Source: Paenibacillus sp. FSL R10-2782 (GTDB lineage Bacteria > Bacillota > Bacilli > Paenibacillales > Paenibacillaceae). From it: a stretch of 64,000 nucleotides of DNA. The DNA lies in the NCBI RefSeq assembly GCF_038592985.1, contig NZ_CP151951.1:2905001-2969000 (forward strand). The letters are read 5' to 3'. Below are positions 56,190-64,000 of the stretch, in pieces (the first letter of the stretch is position 1; the number at the start of each line of letters is the position of its first letter). Under the pieces are notes generated by a model. The model had not been told where the DNA came from. It did not search any database and saw only the letters and a program-made list of their open reading frames with translations. The translations under genes and the position numbers were made by a program.

Positions 56190-58014
56190 AGGCTTCCTCC
56201 CAATAGCGAGTCAGGAATCTGCGAAAATCTCCGGCATCCTTTACGTTCATCTGCTCACACATTTCTTCTGCGCTTTTGACTGTTAGAGGCTCCATCGCCA
56301 TATATCTCCCATTCCGATATTCCATAACATGACGGTAGCTATAACTCGACGCAGAGCTGGAGCCTGAATCTGTATGATCGGAGTCGTAAGGAACACATTC
56401 CGTAATCCGTTCAATATATCGCCGTCCCTCAGCATCACGCTTGAGATGCACATCAAAGTTAATGACATGAACGACCTGTTCCTCAGCAATACCTTCATGC
56501 TGGAACACCCCTGTTTTGAGCAGTGAATTACGAAGGGAGAACACAAGATCACGAAAGGTTTTGGCGTGATGGGTAAAAATGGTGAACAGACTGGCAACCT
56601 GCGACATTTGAATCATCCATGCGGCTACCTCATCACTCGCTACCTCACCAAGGATATTGACGGTTCCATCTGTCTTTTTCTGCAAATCGAGCCCTTGTTG
56701 CCCTGAAATATGATCCGTTTCCCGAAAGGTCAGAATGTTACGGCGGCTGTATATGCTACGCAGATGCAGCTCAAAGGCCATTTCCTGCACACGAAGCGTA
56801 TACGAAGCATAAATATGCTTGACCATCGCCATCAGCAGCGTCGTTTTACCTGAGCCTTGCGCCCCGGTGATTGCTGTGATCCGGCTGCCTTTCATTAAAT
56901 AAGAAAGTAACTGTATCGGAAACTCAGCATTTTCTCCCTTAATCAATTGCTTGAGCGATGCGCTTTGAATATCGAATTTACGGACAAAGAAAGCCCACGA
57001 TTCTGAAAAAGGAGGTCGTACCACAACAACCCGTGACCCATCCTTCATTTCGTTCACCTTATAACCATTTGCTTCGGAAAGCTGCCCCGGGTAGTTGTAT
57101 TTGTAAATATTTTGGCACACCCTTTTAAGCTCCCGCTCTGAACCGAAGGAAAGGAACGAAAGATGAATGGTCTTGCCTTTATAAAAAATCCATACACTCT
57201 CATAGCCATTCGTTATCGGTTCAGATGTTTGTTCGAATGCATATTGATCCTGAGGCCAATCGGCCGATACAGGCATTCCGCCTTCCGGCACACCGCTAAC
57301 GCCCCCACTGACACCGTCGATCCGCTGGTCACGAATATCATCAATGACGGAAAAGCCTTTATAGTGCTGATAGATCCGCTGTACAATAATATCTACCTTC
57401 TCCAGAAAGGAGAGAGGACGATGCTCACAGTCATAGATATAGCGGATATCCTCTGCCGTGATATGATAGCTTCCATCCTCTTCATCTTGCTGCGAATATC
57501 TCATTTCCGCCAAATCATAAGTATCCAGCAAACGAGACAGGGCATCCACGCCAAACTTTTGCTGATATTGATAAAATACAATCTCGAATTGATCTTGTAC
57601 GCTAAACAGTTCTGGTCTGGAAAATGGCATAACGGTATCGACGATCTTTTCATTCAAGCCGTAACCGTTAATCAGCAGCTCAGCCATCAAATTTTTAACA
57701 AAACGTTTGTCTCCACTGCTACCATTGGCACAGTCCTTTAACGCCCTGCGCAGTTCGGCCCTTTGATGGATACGCCGCCTGTATTCCTCCTCATGTAATC
57801 CGGCATCCGCCATCTGACTATGACTTAGCTCGTGCAGCGCATTTTTGATATACTCCATCAGCGCCTCCAATGTGGCATCTTCACTCTCTGGAGCTATCTG
57901 AATGGTTGAATGCCGCAAGCGAAGGCTCCCTCGGTATTTAACGATAACCAGTATGATACACAACAGAACGATGCAGGTAAGAATCAGCCCGTTAATCATT
58001 TGAGCGGACAGCAT
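56179..58014 (-). CDS. TadA/CpaF-type secretion ATPase with N-terminal membrane anchor
   Basis: 611 residues. Type II/IV secretion ATPase with Walker A GAQGSGKTT near residue 382, a Walker B-like LGEVASDE near 450 and the His-box region THHAKTF near 475. Unusually, residues 8-25 form a membrane helix, and an extended N-terminal region carries a Gly/Ser-rich insert near 240. TadA proteins are normally soluble, so this one is tied to the membrane. ATG at 58014 directly follows the previous stop (TAAATG). It would power assembly or export by the platform protein encoded next. Confidence 0.88.
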   Translation of the reverse strand: MLSAQMINGLILTCIVLLCIILVIVKYRGSLRLRHSTIQIAPESEDATLEALMEYIKNALHELSHSQMADAGLHEEEYRRRIHQRAELRRALKDCANGSSGDKRFVKNLMAELLINGYGLNEKIVDTVMPFSRPELFSVQDQFEIVFYQYQQKFGVDALSRLLDTYDLAEMRYSQQDEEDGSYHITAEDIRYIYDCEHRPLSFLEKVDIIVQRIYQHYKGFSVIDDIRDQRIDGVSGGVSGVPEGGMPVSADWPQDQYAFEQTSEPITNGYESVWIFYKGKTIHLSFLSFGSERELKRVCQNIYKYNYPGQLSEANGYKVNEMKDGSRVVVVRPPFSESWAFFVRKFDIQSASLKQLIKGENAEFPIQLLSYLMKGSRITAITGAQGSGKTTLLMAMVKHIYASYTLRVQEMAFELHLRSIYSRRNILTFRETDHISGQQGLDLQKKTDGTVNILGEVASDEVAAWMIQMSQVASLFTIFTHHAKTFRDLVFSLRNSLLKTGVFQHEGIAEEQVVHVINFDVHLKRDAEGRRYIERITECVPYDSDHTDSGSSSASSYSYRHVMEYRNGRYMAMEPLTVKSAEEMCEQMNVKDAGDFRRFLTRYWEEAYES

Positions 58015-58872
58015 TTAAGCGCCCCTCTCCAAAGCCTTGAGCCGAAGATCGGACTCTGCCGTCTCCAGAATAGCCTTGCTGATCTGACGTATGCTCTGTG
58101 CCCATCCCACAGGCGTAAAAAGCTTACGATCCTTTTCTTTCCCGCTTCGTACATCTCGTTGCACATGACCTATCACGTCTCTGCGATTCCACGCGTCCAT
58201 AAATTCAGTACTGTAAGGAACGGTATGGAGGGCTCCCTTGTAGCCATATCTCCTGCGAATATTCGCCACATTCGCTTGAGAATGCACATCATATTTTCCA
58301 AGTACGATCAATAACGGCAATCCCGAGTAAGTGGATAATGGAGACACAGATTCAAAGTAGGCATCCAGCTCTCTCATATTTTGAGTCAGCGAAAGAACTG
58401 CCAGCTTGGCTCGCACACATGCTTCATGCTGTACAGCTCCCCATCCTGCCCCACTCCCTGCATCAACCAGCGTCAAATCATAATACTGATCCGCCGTATC
58501 CATCACTGCCCGTACAAGAGCAGAGGATAACAGGGGCGGAGCGGCTCCAAAGCTTGAGGTTCCCTCAAGCACATCGAGAGTCTGCTCCAGCACAGGCGTC
58601 GTATAATTACGAATATTTTCTCTGGACAAAGTCCCTCGCAGAACTAATCGTGCAAGAGCATCCCAACCTCCCTCCTGAAGCTGTAAGCTTGGATCGTCCA
58701 TACGATGTTCTTGTATGGGAAATCCCGATTCTATCCCGCTATGTCTGCGCCCCAAATGAGTCAACAGCAATCGCCCTCTATAAAGATTACCTATGGTAAC
58801 AGCTATGGACGCCGCCAAAGAACTGCTTCCACTCGCTCCCTTAACCGGACTCCAAAACAAAATGGTACTCAT
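58015..58872 (-). CDS. ParA/TadZ-like protein with atypical Walker A
   Basis: 285 residues of the MinD/ParA fold. The P-loop reads KGASGSSSLA where a GKT would be expected, so the ATP-binding Lys is missing; TLVDAGSGAGWG is in the switch/Walker B area. TadZ/CpaE proteins are known to have atypical P-loops and place the pilus machine in the cell. ATG at 58872 has AAAGGAGG upstream and overlaps the previous stop (ATGA). Confidence 0.82.
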   Translation of the reverse strand: MSTILFWSPVKGASGSSSLAASIAVTIGNLYRGRLLLTHLGRRHSGIESGFPIQEHRMDDPSLQLQEGGWDALARLVLRGTLSRENIRNYTTPVLEQTLDVLEGTSSFGAAPPLLSSALVRAVMDTADQYYDLTLVDAGSGAGWGAVQHEACVRAKLAVLSLTQNMRELDAYFESVSPLSTYSGLPLLIVLGKYDVHSQANVANIRRRYGYKGALHTVPYSTEFMDAWNRRDVIGHVQRDVRSGKEKDRKLFTPVGWAQSIRQISKAILETAESDLRLKALERGA

Positions 58873-59582
58873 GCCTTCCTCCTTTCCGCACGCTTTAACG
58901 CATGACGGCTCTCTTTGGGTTCCCAACCCATTAATTCTCCAATACAACGACTCAGCTCTTTCTTGTACACCCTGGACAATGGCTTAAGCTTGAGCCGTTG
59001 TTTGTGCTCATTTTCCAGCTTTAGGGCTAGATGCCCCTCATCCCATGGCAGTATATACGGCTCTTGCTGCCAAGAGGCCGGAAAGCGGTTCATGTATTCC
59101 CATAAATACGACTCCTCCACGCCACAATCTACGGCGTGTATAAATAACTTGTGAAAAACAAGATTCTTGGGAAATTCAGGTTGACTGAACAAACGCTCAA
59201 GCCACACCTGTCCGTTGTCCATTAACATCCGGCTATAGTCACTAACCCAAATCCGCTGTTCCGCCTCTTGCCAAGCAGATACGGGGCAGAAATCCGGCGA
59301 CTCTACATCCAGAATAACGATGTCATAAGTCAAACCTGCTTTCCGATCAGCCATCATAGCGATATGCAGATCCTCCCAAGATGTAAAACCCGTGGCGACA
59401 TCAAAATCGCCAAACTGCACAATGGGAAGTGGTTTGTCGAGCATCCCTATGCTATATCGATACTGTCCTCGCAGCGTGGCATCCACAAGTAATACCTGTT
59501 GACCGGATGCTGCCAATATACTGCTGATGTATAACAAGGTATCGCTTTTATCACATAGCCCGGCAAATATCCAAGTTTTCAT
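58869..59582 (-). CDS. Second ParA-fold protein, P-loop lost
   Basis: 237 residues. The pattern resembles a ParA/MinD Rossmann fold: FAGLCDKSDTLLYISSILAASGQQVLLVDATLRGQY, with the deviant P-loop reduced to DKSDT and the strand plus Asp retained (LLVDAT), then YDIVILDVESP as the second acidic strand. It should be unable to bind ATP in the usual way. It lies between the CpaB-like gene and the TadZ-like gene and may dimerise with the latter. Function inferred. Confidence 0.72.
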   Translation of the reverse strand: MKTWIFAGLCDKSDTLLYISSILAASGQQVLLVDATLRGQYRYSIGMLDKPLPIVQFGDFDVATGFTSWEDLHIAMMADRKAGLTYDIVILDVESPDFCPVSAWQEAEQRIWVSDYSRMLMDNGQVWLERLFSQPEFPKNLVFHKLFIHAVDCGVEESYLWEYMNRFPASWQQEPYILPWDEGHLALKLENEHKQRLKLKPLSRVYKKELSRCIGELMGWEPKESRHALKRAERRKA

Positions 59583-59604
59583 ACTTTAGTCCCTTTTCTT
59601 TGAT

Positions 59605-60591
59605 TTATTTACCATATGGATCAGAGCTTCCACTCTGCGTCAAGATGTCTGCTTGTTCTTTGGCATCCTGCCCGTTTCCATATCCGTCCCCTGTACCTGT
59701 GCTCTCATTCAAAGCTCCACCTGCATTCGCTCCCGCATGCTGTGCTGCAACTTCCTCACTCAGGCTTCTTTCTATAGGTGTCGATATTACATTGTTTGAC
59801 GCACTAAGTGCATTTTCAAGAGACTCCCGCAACTGCTTGGACACCTTTTGTTCAGCAACGCGGATCAAATTAGGATCACTGTTCATTAACTCTAACACCT
59901 TCGAATTGGGTGGATAGGTCGGAATCGCCTTCGGCTGGAACTGCGGATCGACATACGTTAATGCATAGATAGATGCTTTATGTAGATAGGCATCAACAAT
60001 CCCGCTCGAAAGCAATAATATCTCCTGCTCATTCAAAGTAACCCAGATGACCGGACCTTCCAGCTTGGAAATTTTCTTTTTGGATAGCAAAATATAATCC
60101 TGCCCCGTTGGAAATTGAATGCGGATATCCACTTCGTCTCCAGCTTTCAGGTTGTTTGGGAGAACCACCACCTTCAGCTCCCGGTTGCGCAAGTCTTTAG
60201 GAGTCGGTTCATCGACAGTAATCATAGATGATGTAAGTACGGACCCTTTTTTCAGCTCAATTTTAGCCGTGGTGCCGAAAGCTTCATTTTTACCCGCAAC
60301 CAAATTGGCTGGAGCCTGAGAGCTAGGAACCGTGATTCCCTTCAAATCACTAGGTGTAATCTGCTCACCCGGAGAAATGTCACGAACGACAACCCAGCCC
60401 TTTTTCGCATTCCGTAGTTCTTGCTCATAACTTTTCCATTTTTGTGCTGCCTCTGCTTCGACCTGTTTCCTGACATCATTCAATTGATGGGTGTTAAATA
60501 TAAGGTAGCTCGCGAAGATAACGCCAACAATTCCCGCACCAATACAACCGGCGTAAAGCTTCTGCCTACTGCTTTTTCTTAGCTTGGACAC
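59605..60591 (-). CDS. SAF-domain protein, CpaB/RcpC-like
   Basis: 328 residues. One N-terminal membrane helix (about 13-33), a coiled region, then a SAF domain (VVVRDISPGEQITPSDLKGITVP, residues about 65-135) as in CpaB/RcpC, flagellar FlgA and antifreeze-like proteins. CpaB proteins line or stabilise the exit path of Tad pili. The last 70 residues are Gly/Ser/Asn-rich and probably disordered. The start is GTG at 60591 with GGGGAG upstream. Confidence 0.86.
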   Translation of the reverse strand: MSKLRKSSRQKLYAGCIGAGIVGVIFASYLIFNTHQLNDVRKQVEAEAAQKWKSYEQELRNAKKGWVVVRDISPGEQITPSDLKGITVPSSQAPANLVAGKNEAFGTTAKIELKKGSVLTSSMITVDEPTPKDLRNRELKVVVLPNNLKAGDEVDIRIQFPTGQDYILLSKKKISKLEGPVIWVTLNEQEILLLSSGIVDAYLHKASIYALTYVDPQFQPKAIPTYPPNSKVLELMNSDPNLIRVAEQKVSKQLRESLENALSASNNVISTPIERSLSEEVAAQHAGANAGGALNESTGTGDGYGNGQDAKEQADILTQSGSSDPYGK

Positions 60592-60629
60592 ACAACTTCT
60601 CCCCTGCCTTTTTGATCTATACCTTCTAT

Positions 60630-62123
60630 CTAGCGGTGACTGCGTTTGAGGAATCCGAAGCGTTTCTTTCGGGCATCGGGAATGGCTCCACGAAACAGCT
60701 CATCCAGCACCTGATCCATCTCGTCCTCCTGCTCAAATGGATCGGAATGGAACGGTAAAGCAAATACTTTGTCGTGATCCAATTCCTTACGCAGTCTGCG
60801 TACAGCCTCCGATGTTGCCAGTGGCAAGCAGTAATTCCATTTATGCTGTGGGTGGCGCTGAAGTGAACGAGATAGCCCGGCCATATCTTGTATTTTCCAC
60901 TCGGCTCCAGAACCAACCACTATCGGGTAATCCGCCCTCAAAAATTCTTCCAGCCGCTCATTCTCCTGCCCACTCCCCAAATCAAGCACGATAAATTGGT
61001 AAGAGCCACCCAGTAACGCAATGACATCCGCACGGGATGTTTGCCGCCAATAATGTACTCCATCTACCTCAAAGCGCCGGCTTGAGCTCGCTCGCCCAAC
61101 AGGTACTCCGTCTACCACTTCTTGAAGCCGGGCAAATGCTTTAGCTGTGCTATGCAGTTCGACCAAAGCCACTGAACGGGACCTTCGGGCCAGGTAGTGG
61201 CTCACCGCAATCGCCGTATGCGTTGCACCGGAACCAGAAGACACGCCCAGCACAGCTACAACCCTTGTACCTCCATATTCAATAGAAGCATCACCAACGG
61301 ATACTCCTTGTTGATTAGCTTGAAAATCTGCACTACGCCGAAGCTCCTCAATCACCTCTCCGGCAGACTGAAATCGCTCTCCTGGATGATGACGCAGCAG
61401 CTTGCGAATCACCGGAATCAAATGACGAGGTAATTCCCCACGAATATATCCCTCTACCCCGGTCGTCCACTCGCTATATTTGCCACCTGTACAGAGATAC
61501 AACAACAACGCTCCCAAGCTGTACAAATCCGAACGGGCATCCGTTTGGCCCGCTCCATATTGCTCCGGGGCTGCGAAGCCCACTGTTCCCAGCTTTACCG
61601 TATCCTGATCCAGTTCAGCCTTATAGCTCCGCGCTATGCCAAAATCAATCAGCTTAAATTCCATTTCCGGTGTCAGCATAATATTCGTTGGTTTCAGGTC
61701 CCGGTAGATGACAGGCGACTGGCGAGTATGCAAGTAATCCAGCACATCCAGTACCTGCAAAGCGAATGGAACCATTTGCTCCTGCGGAATATGGCCTTGG
61801 TAACCCTTCATATACGCTTCCAGCGTAATTCCTTCAATATAGTCCATAACCAGATATACCGCCCCGGATGGCGGATACTCGAAAAAGTCAACAATTCTCG
61901 GTAATCGTGGATGGCTCAGCGAAATAAGCATCTCTGCCTCCGCGCGTACAAGCTTCATCATTTGCGGGTCGGCAACGGACTCCTTCACAGCCCATTGCTT
62001 GCCTGGCAGCTTCAAATCCTCTGCCATAAACACGCTGCTCGTACCTCCCGTACCCAATGTGCGGATAATCCGGTAACGCTCACCTACAATCGAGCCGTAT
62101 TCCAAATTCGTTTGTTTTTTCAT
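60630..62123 (-). CDS. Ser/Thr protein kinase fused to a ParA/TadZ-like domain
   Basis: 497 residues. Residues about 15-275 are a Hanks-type kinase: glycine-rich loop GTGGTSS, catalytic Lys in WAVKES, YRDLKPTNIM (Tyr replacing His of HRD), IDFGIAR, and APEQYG with TDARSDLYSLG. Residues about 295-480 form a P-loop-like domain with VLGVSSGSGATHTA, where Lys of Walker A is absent, and FIVLDLGSG. There is no PASTA or membrane segment, so it is cytoplasmic. First gene of the Tad-like operon, with AGGAGAG before the ATG at 62123. It probably phosphorylates machine components or couples signalling to assembly. Confidence 0.88.
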   Translation of the reverse strand: MKKQTNLEYGSIVGERYRIIRTLGTGGTSSVFMAEDLKLPGKQWAVKESVADPQMMKLVRAEAEMLISLSHPRLPRIVDFFEYPPSGAVYLVMDYIEGITLEAYMKGYQGHIPQEQMVPFALQVLDVLDYLHTRQSPVIYRDLKPTNIMLTPEMEFKLIDFGIARSYKAELDQDTVKLGTVGFAAPEQYGAGQTDARSDLYSLGALLLYLCTGGKYSEWTTGVEGYIRGELPRHLIPVIRKLLRHHPGERFQSAGEVIEELRRSADFQANQQGVSVGDASIEYGGTRVVAVLGVSSGSGATHTAIAVSHYLARRSRSVALVELHSTAKAFARLQEVVDGVPVGRASSSRRFEVDGVHYWRQTSRADVIALLGGSYQFIVLDLGSGQENERLEEFLRADYPIVVGSGAEWKIQDMAGLSRSLQRHPQHKWNYCLPLATSEAVRRLRKELDHDKVFALPFHSDPFEQEDEMDQVLDELFRGAIPDARKKRFGFLKRSHR

Positions 62124-62152
62124 CTCTCTCCTACCTCCTTCCATAAGCAAAC

Positions 62153-62234
62153 AACGCAAAAAAGGGAAAGCCTACCGCAAAAGCACAATCTTCATGTCAC
62201 CATGAAAACGATGTTCGCGGGATGCTTTCCCTTT
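62153..62234 (-). terminator. Long bulged hairpin between methyltransferase and Tad-like operon
   Basis: Outer arms (AAAGGGAAAGC and its complement, 62234-62224 and 62171-62161) are perfect, and the inner 50 bases pair imperfectly. It ends in six T on the minus strand. It is an oversized terminator, or a small folded RNA, just upstream of the Tad-like operon start. Confidence 0.7.
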
Positions 62235-62309
62235 ATTTAAACGTGATTATACTATTTTTGAGGAACAATTGGGTTTATTATATAGCACACCTATACCGAT
62301 TGTAAAGCA

Positions 62310-63383
62310 TTATTTTCCATACTTGATCATATACAGTGTAATCTCATCCCGGTTATGGAATAACTGCTTGGCCCGCTGGATCTGCATGCCGGACTGCTCG
62401 AACGAAGCGATTACATCATGAATAAGCGCCAAAGGCTTTTTATGCATTAGCTTGACCGTTACGATGGCAGTACCGCCACTGCGTAAACTATACAGCAAAT
62501 CGGTGACGAGCCTTGCCATTTGTTTGGGACTCCAACTCATATCACAGACCAGCAGATCGAATGTATTTTCTTTGAATTTGACCTCACTCGCATTTTTACG
62601 CAAAAAAGTCAGATTGGCATACTTCATCAACGAAGGCTCCATCTTTGCCGGATCAACCGCCGTTACCTTGAGTCCACGCTCCAGCAAAAAGGAAGTCCAT
62701 CCACCTGGCGCTGCCCCGATATCCAGTCCTTGATGAAAAGCACTAAAATCAATGCCAAACGTCGCTTCTGCCTCCAGAAGCTTGAATTTGGCACGAGAGA
62801 TTTGTCCGTCCTCCTTCTGAAAACGAACTGCGCCTCCGCTCCAGTCAGACAGATTATCCTGAGGTTCCGACACACCTGCATACCATGTATCCTTATCGGC
62901 ATAAACGGACACAATAACCTCGGCTCCCTGCACCGTAAGCTCCATGGGAAGATCACTTATTTGATCACTCAAAGCCTGCTTGAGCGCACCTGCGCTTTCA
63001 GTCCAACTGCTGTCAGCTCCTTTACGCACCTGTAAAGAAACACGCTGATCTATCAGTTCTCGGCGGTTACGAATAAAAGCAACCAAACGCTCCAGCACCT
63101 GAGCCAAATCCGTACCTTCCTCCTGAAAATGAACAGGAAATAGATGACGCAAAAACATTGGCGGCTGCCCCGTAATCGTCCCTACTGCCTCGCTTGCATC
63201 TGCAGGTAGTGTAGCCAGAAAAATTTCACCTGGTAAAAGTATTGTGCTTTTCACAGAGCCAAACATTCTTCTAAGCTCTTCTTGGGCATAAGGTGCAAAC
63301 CCATGGTTGGTCGTGCAAACAAATCTTGACGATAACAAAGCGGTTTCACCCTGTTCATCTGTGCTCTTGTATATTTCCTTCAA
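62310..63383 (-). CDS. RlmM/FtsJ-like rRNA 2'-O-methyltransferase
   Basis: 357 residues. An N-terminal RNA-binding (THUMP-like) region precedes a Rossmann methyltransferase domain with LDIGAAPGGWTSFLLERG (SAM site near residue 225) and VCDMSW; KLMHKK supplies a conserved Lys. It resembles RlmM, which methylates 23S rRNA C2498. I propose a TTG start at 63383 behind GGAGGG; the frame is open further upstream but overlaps the ABC gene. It may be co-transcribed with the ABC gene. Confidence 0.85.
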   Translation of the reverse strand: MKEIYKSTDEQGETALLSSRFVCTTNHGFAPYAQEELRRMFGSVKSTILLPGEIFLATLPADASEAVGTITGQPPMFLRHLFPVHFQEEGTDLAQVLERLVAFIRNRRELIDQRVSLQVRKGADSSWTESAGALKQALSDQISDLPMELTVQGAEVIVSVYADKDTWYAGVSEPQDNLSDWSGGAVRFQKEDGQISRAKFKLLEAEATFGIDFSAFHQGLDIGAAPGGWTSFLLERGLKVTAVDPAKMEPSLMKYANLTFLRKNASEVKFKENTFDLLVCDMSWSPKQMARLVTDLLYSLRSGGTAIVTVKLMHKKPLALIHDVIASFEQSGMQIQRAKQLFHNRDEITLYMIKYGK

Positions 63384-63390
63384 AATAACG

Positions 63391-64000
63391 TTACCCTCCA
63401 GTGCACACCCGAATCCAGGGACGTTCGCCATCCCAATCCAGCTCAACTGGAACTTCATAAGTGTGCATAATCAATTCTTTCGTTAAAACATCTTTTTTCG
63501 GTCCGGCTGCTGCTACCTTGCCATCACGAATTAGCGCTACATGGGTAAAAAGGGGGACAATCTCCTCAATATGATGAGTTACATAGACCACTGACAAATC
63601 CCGCTTGCGAAGACGATCAATTTCAACCAGCATTTTTTCCCGTTCAAATAGGTCCAGTCCGGCGCAAGGCTCATCCATAATCAGCAAACGAGGCTCCGCC
63701 ATCAGTGAACGAGCCAGCATCACCTTTTTGCGTTCTCCCTGAGATAAGGTACCCAGCGGATGATGCATCAGAGCGCCTAAATTCATCCCTTCCAGCAGAG
63801 ATACGGCTTTTTCCTTTGTCTCTGTCGGAATCTCCTGATAAAAACGCAAAAAAGCATACGCTCCAGTAGCGACCACTTCCCAAACCGGATCTTTTAGAGC
63901 CAATTTCTCCAGCAACGTCTGGCTGATATATCCGATCTGCTTGCGTACTTCCCGCACGTCACATTGACCATACGTTTGTCCAAGCACCTCGACCGTTCCA
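63391..64000 (-). CDS. ABC transporter ATP-binding protein (partial, N-terminus off the window)
   Basis: About 203 C-terminal residues are present and the frame runs open to the right edge. Signature LSQGERKK and Walker B LLIMDEPCAGLD are clear; YVTHHIEEI is the H-loop. Walker A lies beyond base 64000. The style (single ATPase, YlmA/ModF-like) does not reveal the substrate. The stop is seven bases before the proposed methyltransferase start. Confidence 0.9.
   Translation of the reverse strand, partial: GTVEVLGQTYGQCDVREVRKQIGYISQTLLEKLALKDPVWEVVATGAYAFLRFYQEIPTETKEKAVSLLEGMNLGALMHHPLGTLSQGERKKVMLARSLMAEPRLLIMDEPCAGLDLFEREKMLVEIDRLRKRDLSVVYVTHHIEEIVPLFTHVALIRDGKVAAAGPKKDVLTKELIMHTYEVPVELDWDGERPWIRVCTGG

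Noticed and set aside
51608..62123. DNA-uptake (com) or flagellar locus
   Set aside because: No ComGC-type pilin, ComEC, flagellin or rod genes; CpaB-, TadZ- and TadA-like features point to a Tad-type system.

Overview
The window is a 64 kb stretch of a low-to-mid GC Gram-positive chromosome. Bacillus-type gene content, AGGAGG-type ribosome sites, frequent GTG/TTG starts and Rho-independent terminators all point to Paenibacillus, probably the P. polymyxa group. That placement is inferred, as there is no rRNA here. No tRNA, rRNA, CRISPR array or intact insertion sequence was seen. Both ends cut through ABC transporter ATPase genes.

Layout. 1-3457: a polar amino-acid ABC transporter whose binding protein and permease are one polypeptide, divergent from an M20 amidohydrolase. 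3518-4594: a membrane protein with a Ser/Gly/Cys/His tail. 4711-9594: glycogen genes, glgBA divergent from glgC. 9673-13865: a tight operon of an orphan ABC ATPase, a repeat lipoprotein, a response regulator and a histidine kinase. 13948-17292: an MFS exporter divergent from a winged-helix protein, then a HAD hydrolase. 17502-27960: the most unusual part, a c-di-GMP-type (GEMM-I) riboswitch with a terminator-like hairpin in front of a two-module nonribosomal peptide synthetase (C-A-T-E-C-A-T-reductase) and a small condensation-fold protein. 28408-35862: aldo/keto reductase, topoisomerase III, gltD, folA and thyA. 36194-41425: the pyruvate dehydrogenase operon pdhABCD. 41680-45373: esterase, low-molecular-weight phosphatase, thiamine pyrophosphokinase, an NlpC/P60 enzyme and a response regulator with a degenerate receiver. 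45517-49755: the thiazole branch of thiamine synthesis (tenI-thiO-thiS-thiG-thiF) behind a TPP riboswitch and terminator. 49849-51402: an ABC-F ATPase. 51608-62123: a ten-gene Tad/type IVc pilus-like operon with unusual parts. 62310-64000: an RlmM/FtsJ-like methyltransferase and a partial ABC ATPase.

Two systems deserve attention. The first is the riboswitch-NRPS locus. Its two adenylation domains are almost identical at the DNA level, so both modules should load the same residue. The reductase end predicts an acyl-dipeptide aldehyde, alcohol or cyclic imine, under control of a second messenger linked to surface lifestyle. The second is the Tad-like operon. It starts with a Ser/Thr kinase fused to a ParA/TadZ-like domain and has two more ParA-fold proteins with defective Walker A motifs. 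It also has a CpaB-like SAF protein, a membrane-anchored TadA/CpaF ATPase, a double-length TadB/TadC-like platform protein and four small N-terminally anchored proteins that are candidate pilin-type subunits. No prepilin peptidase or secretin is visible in it.
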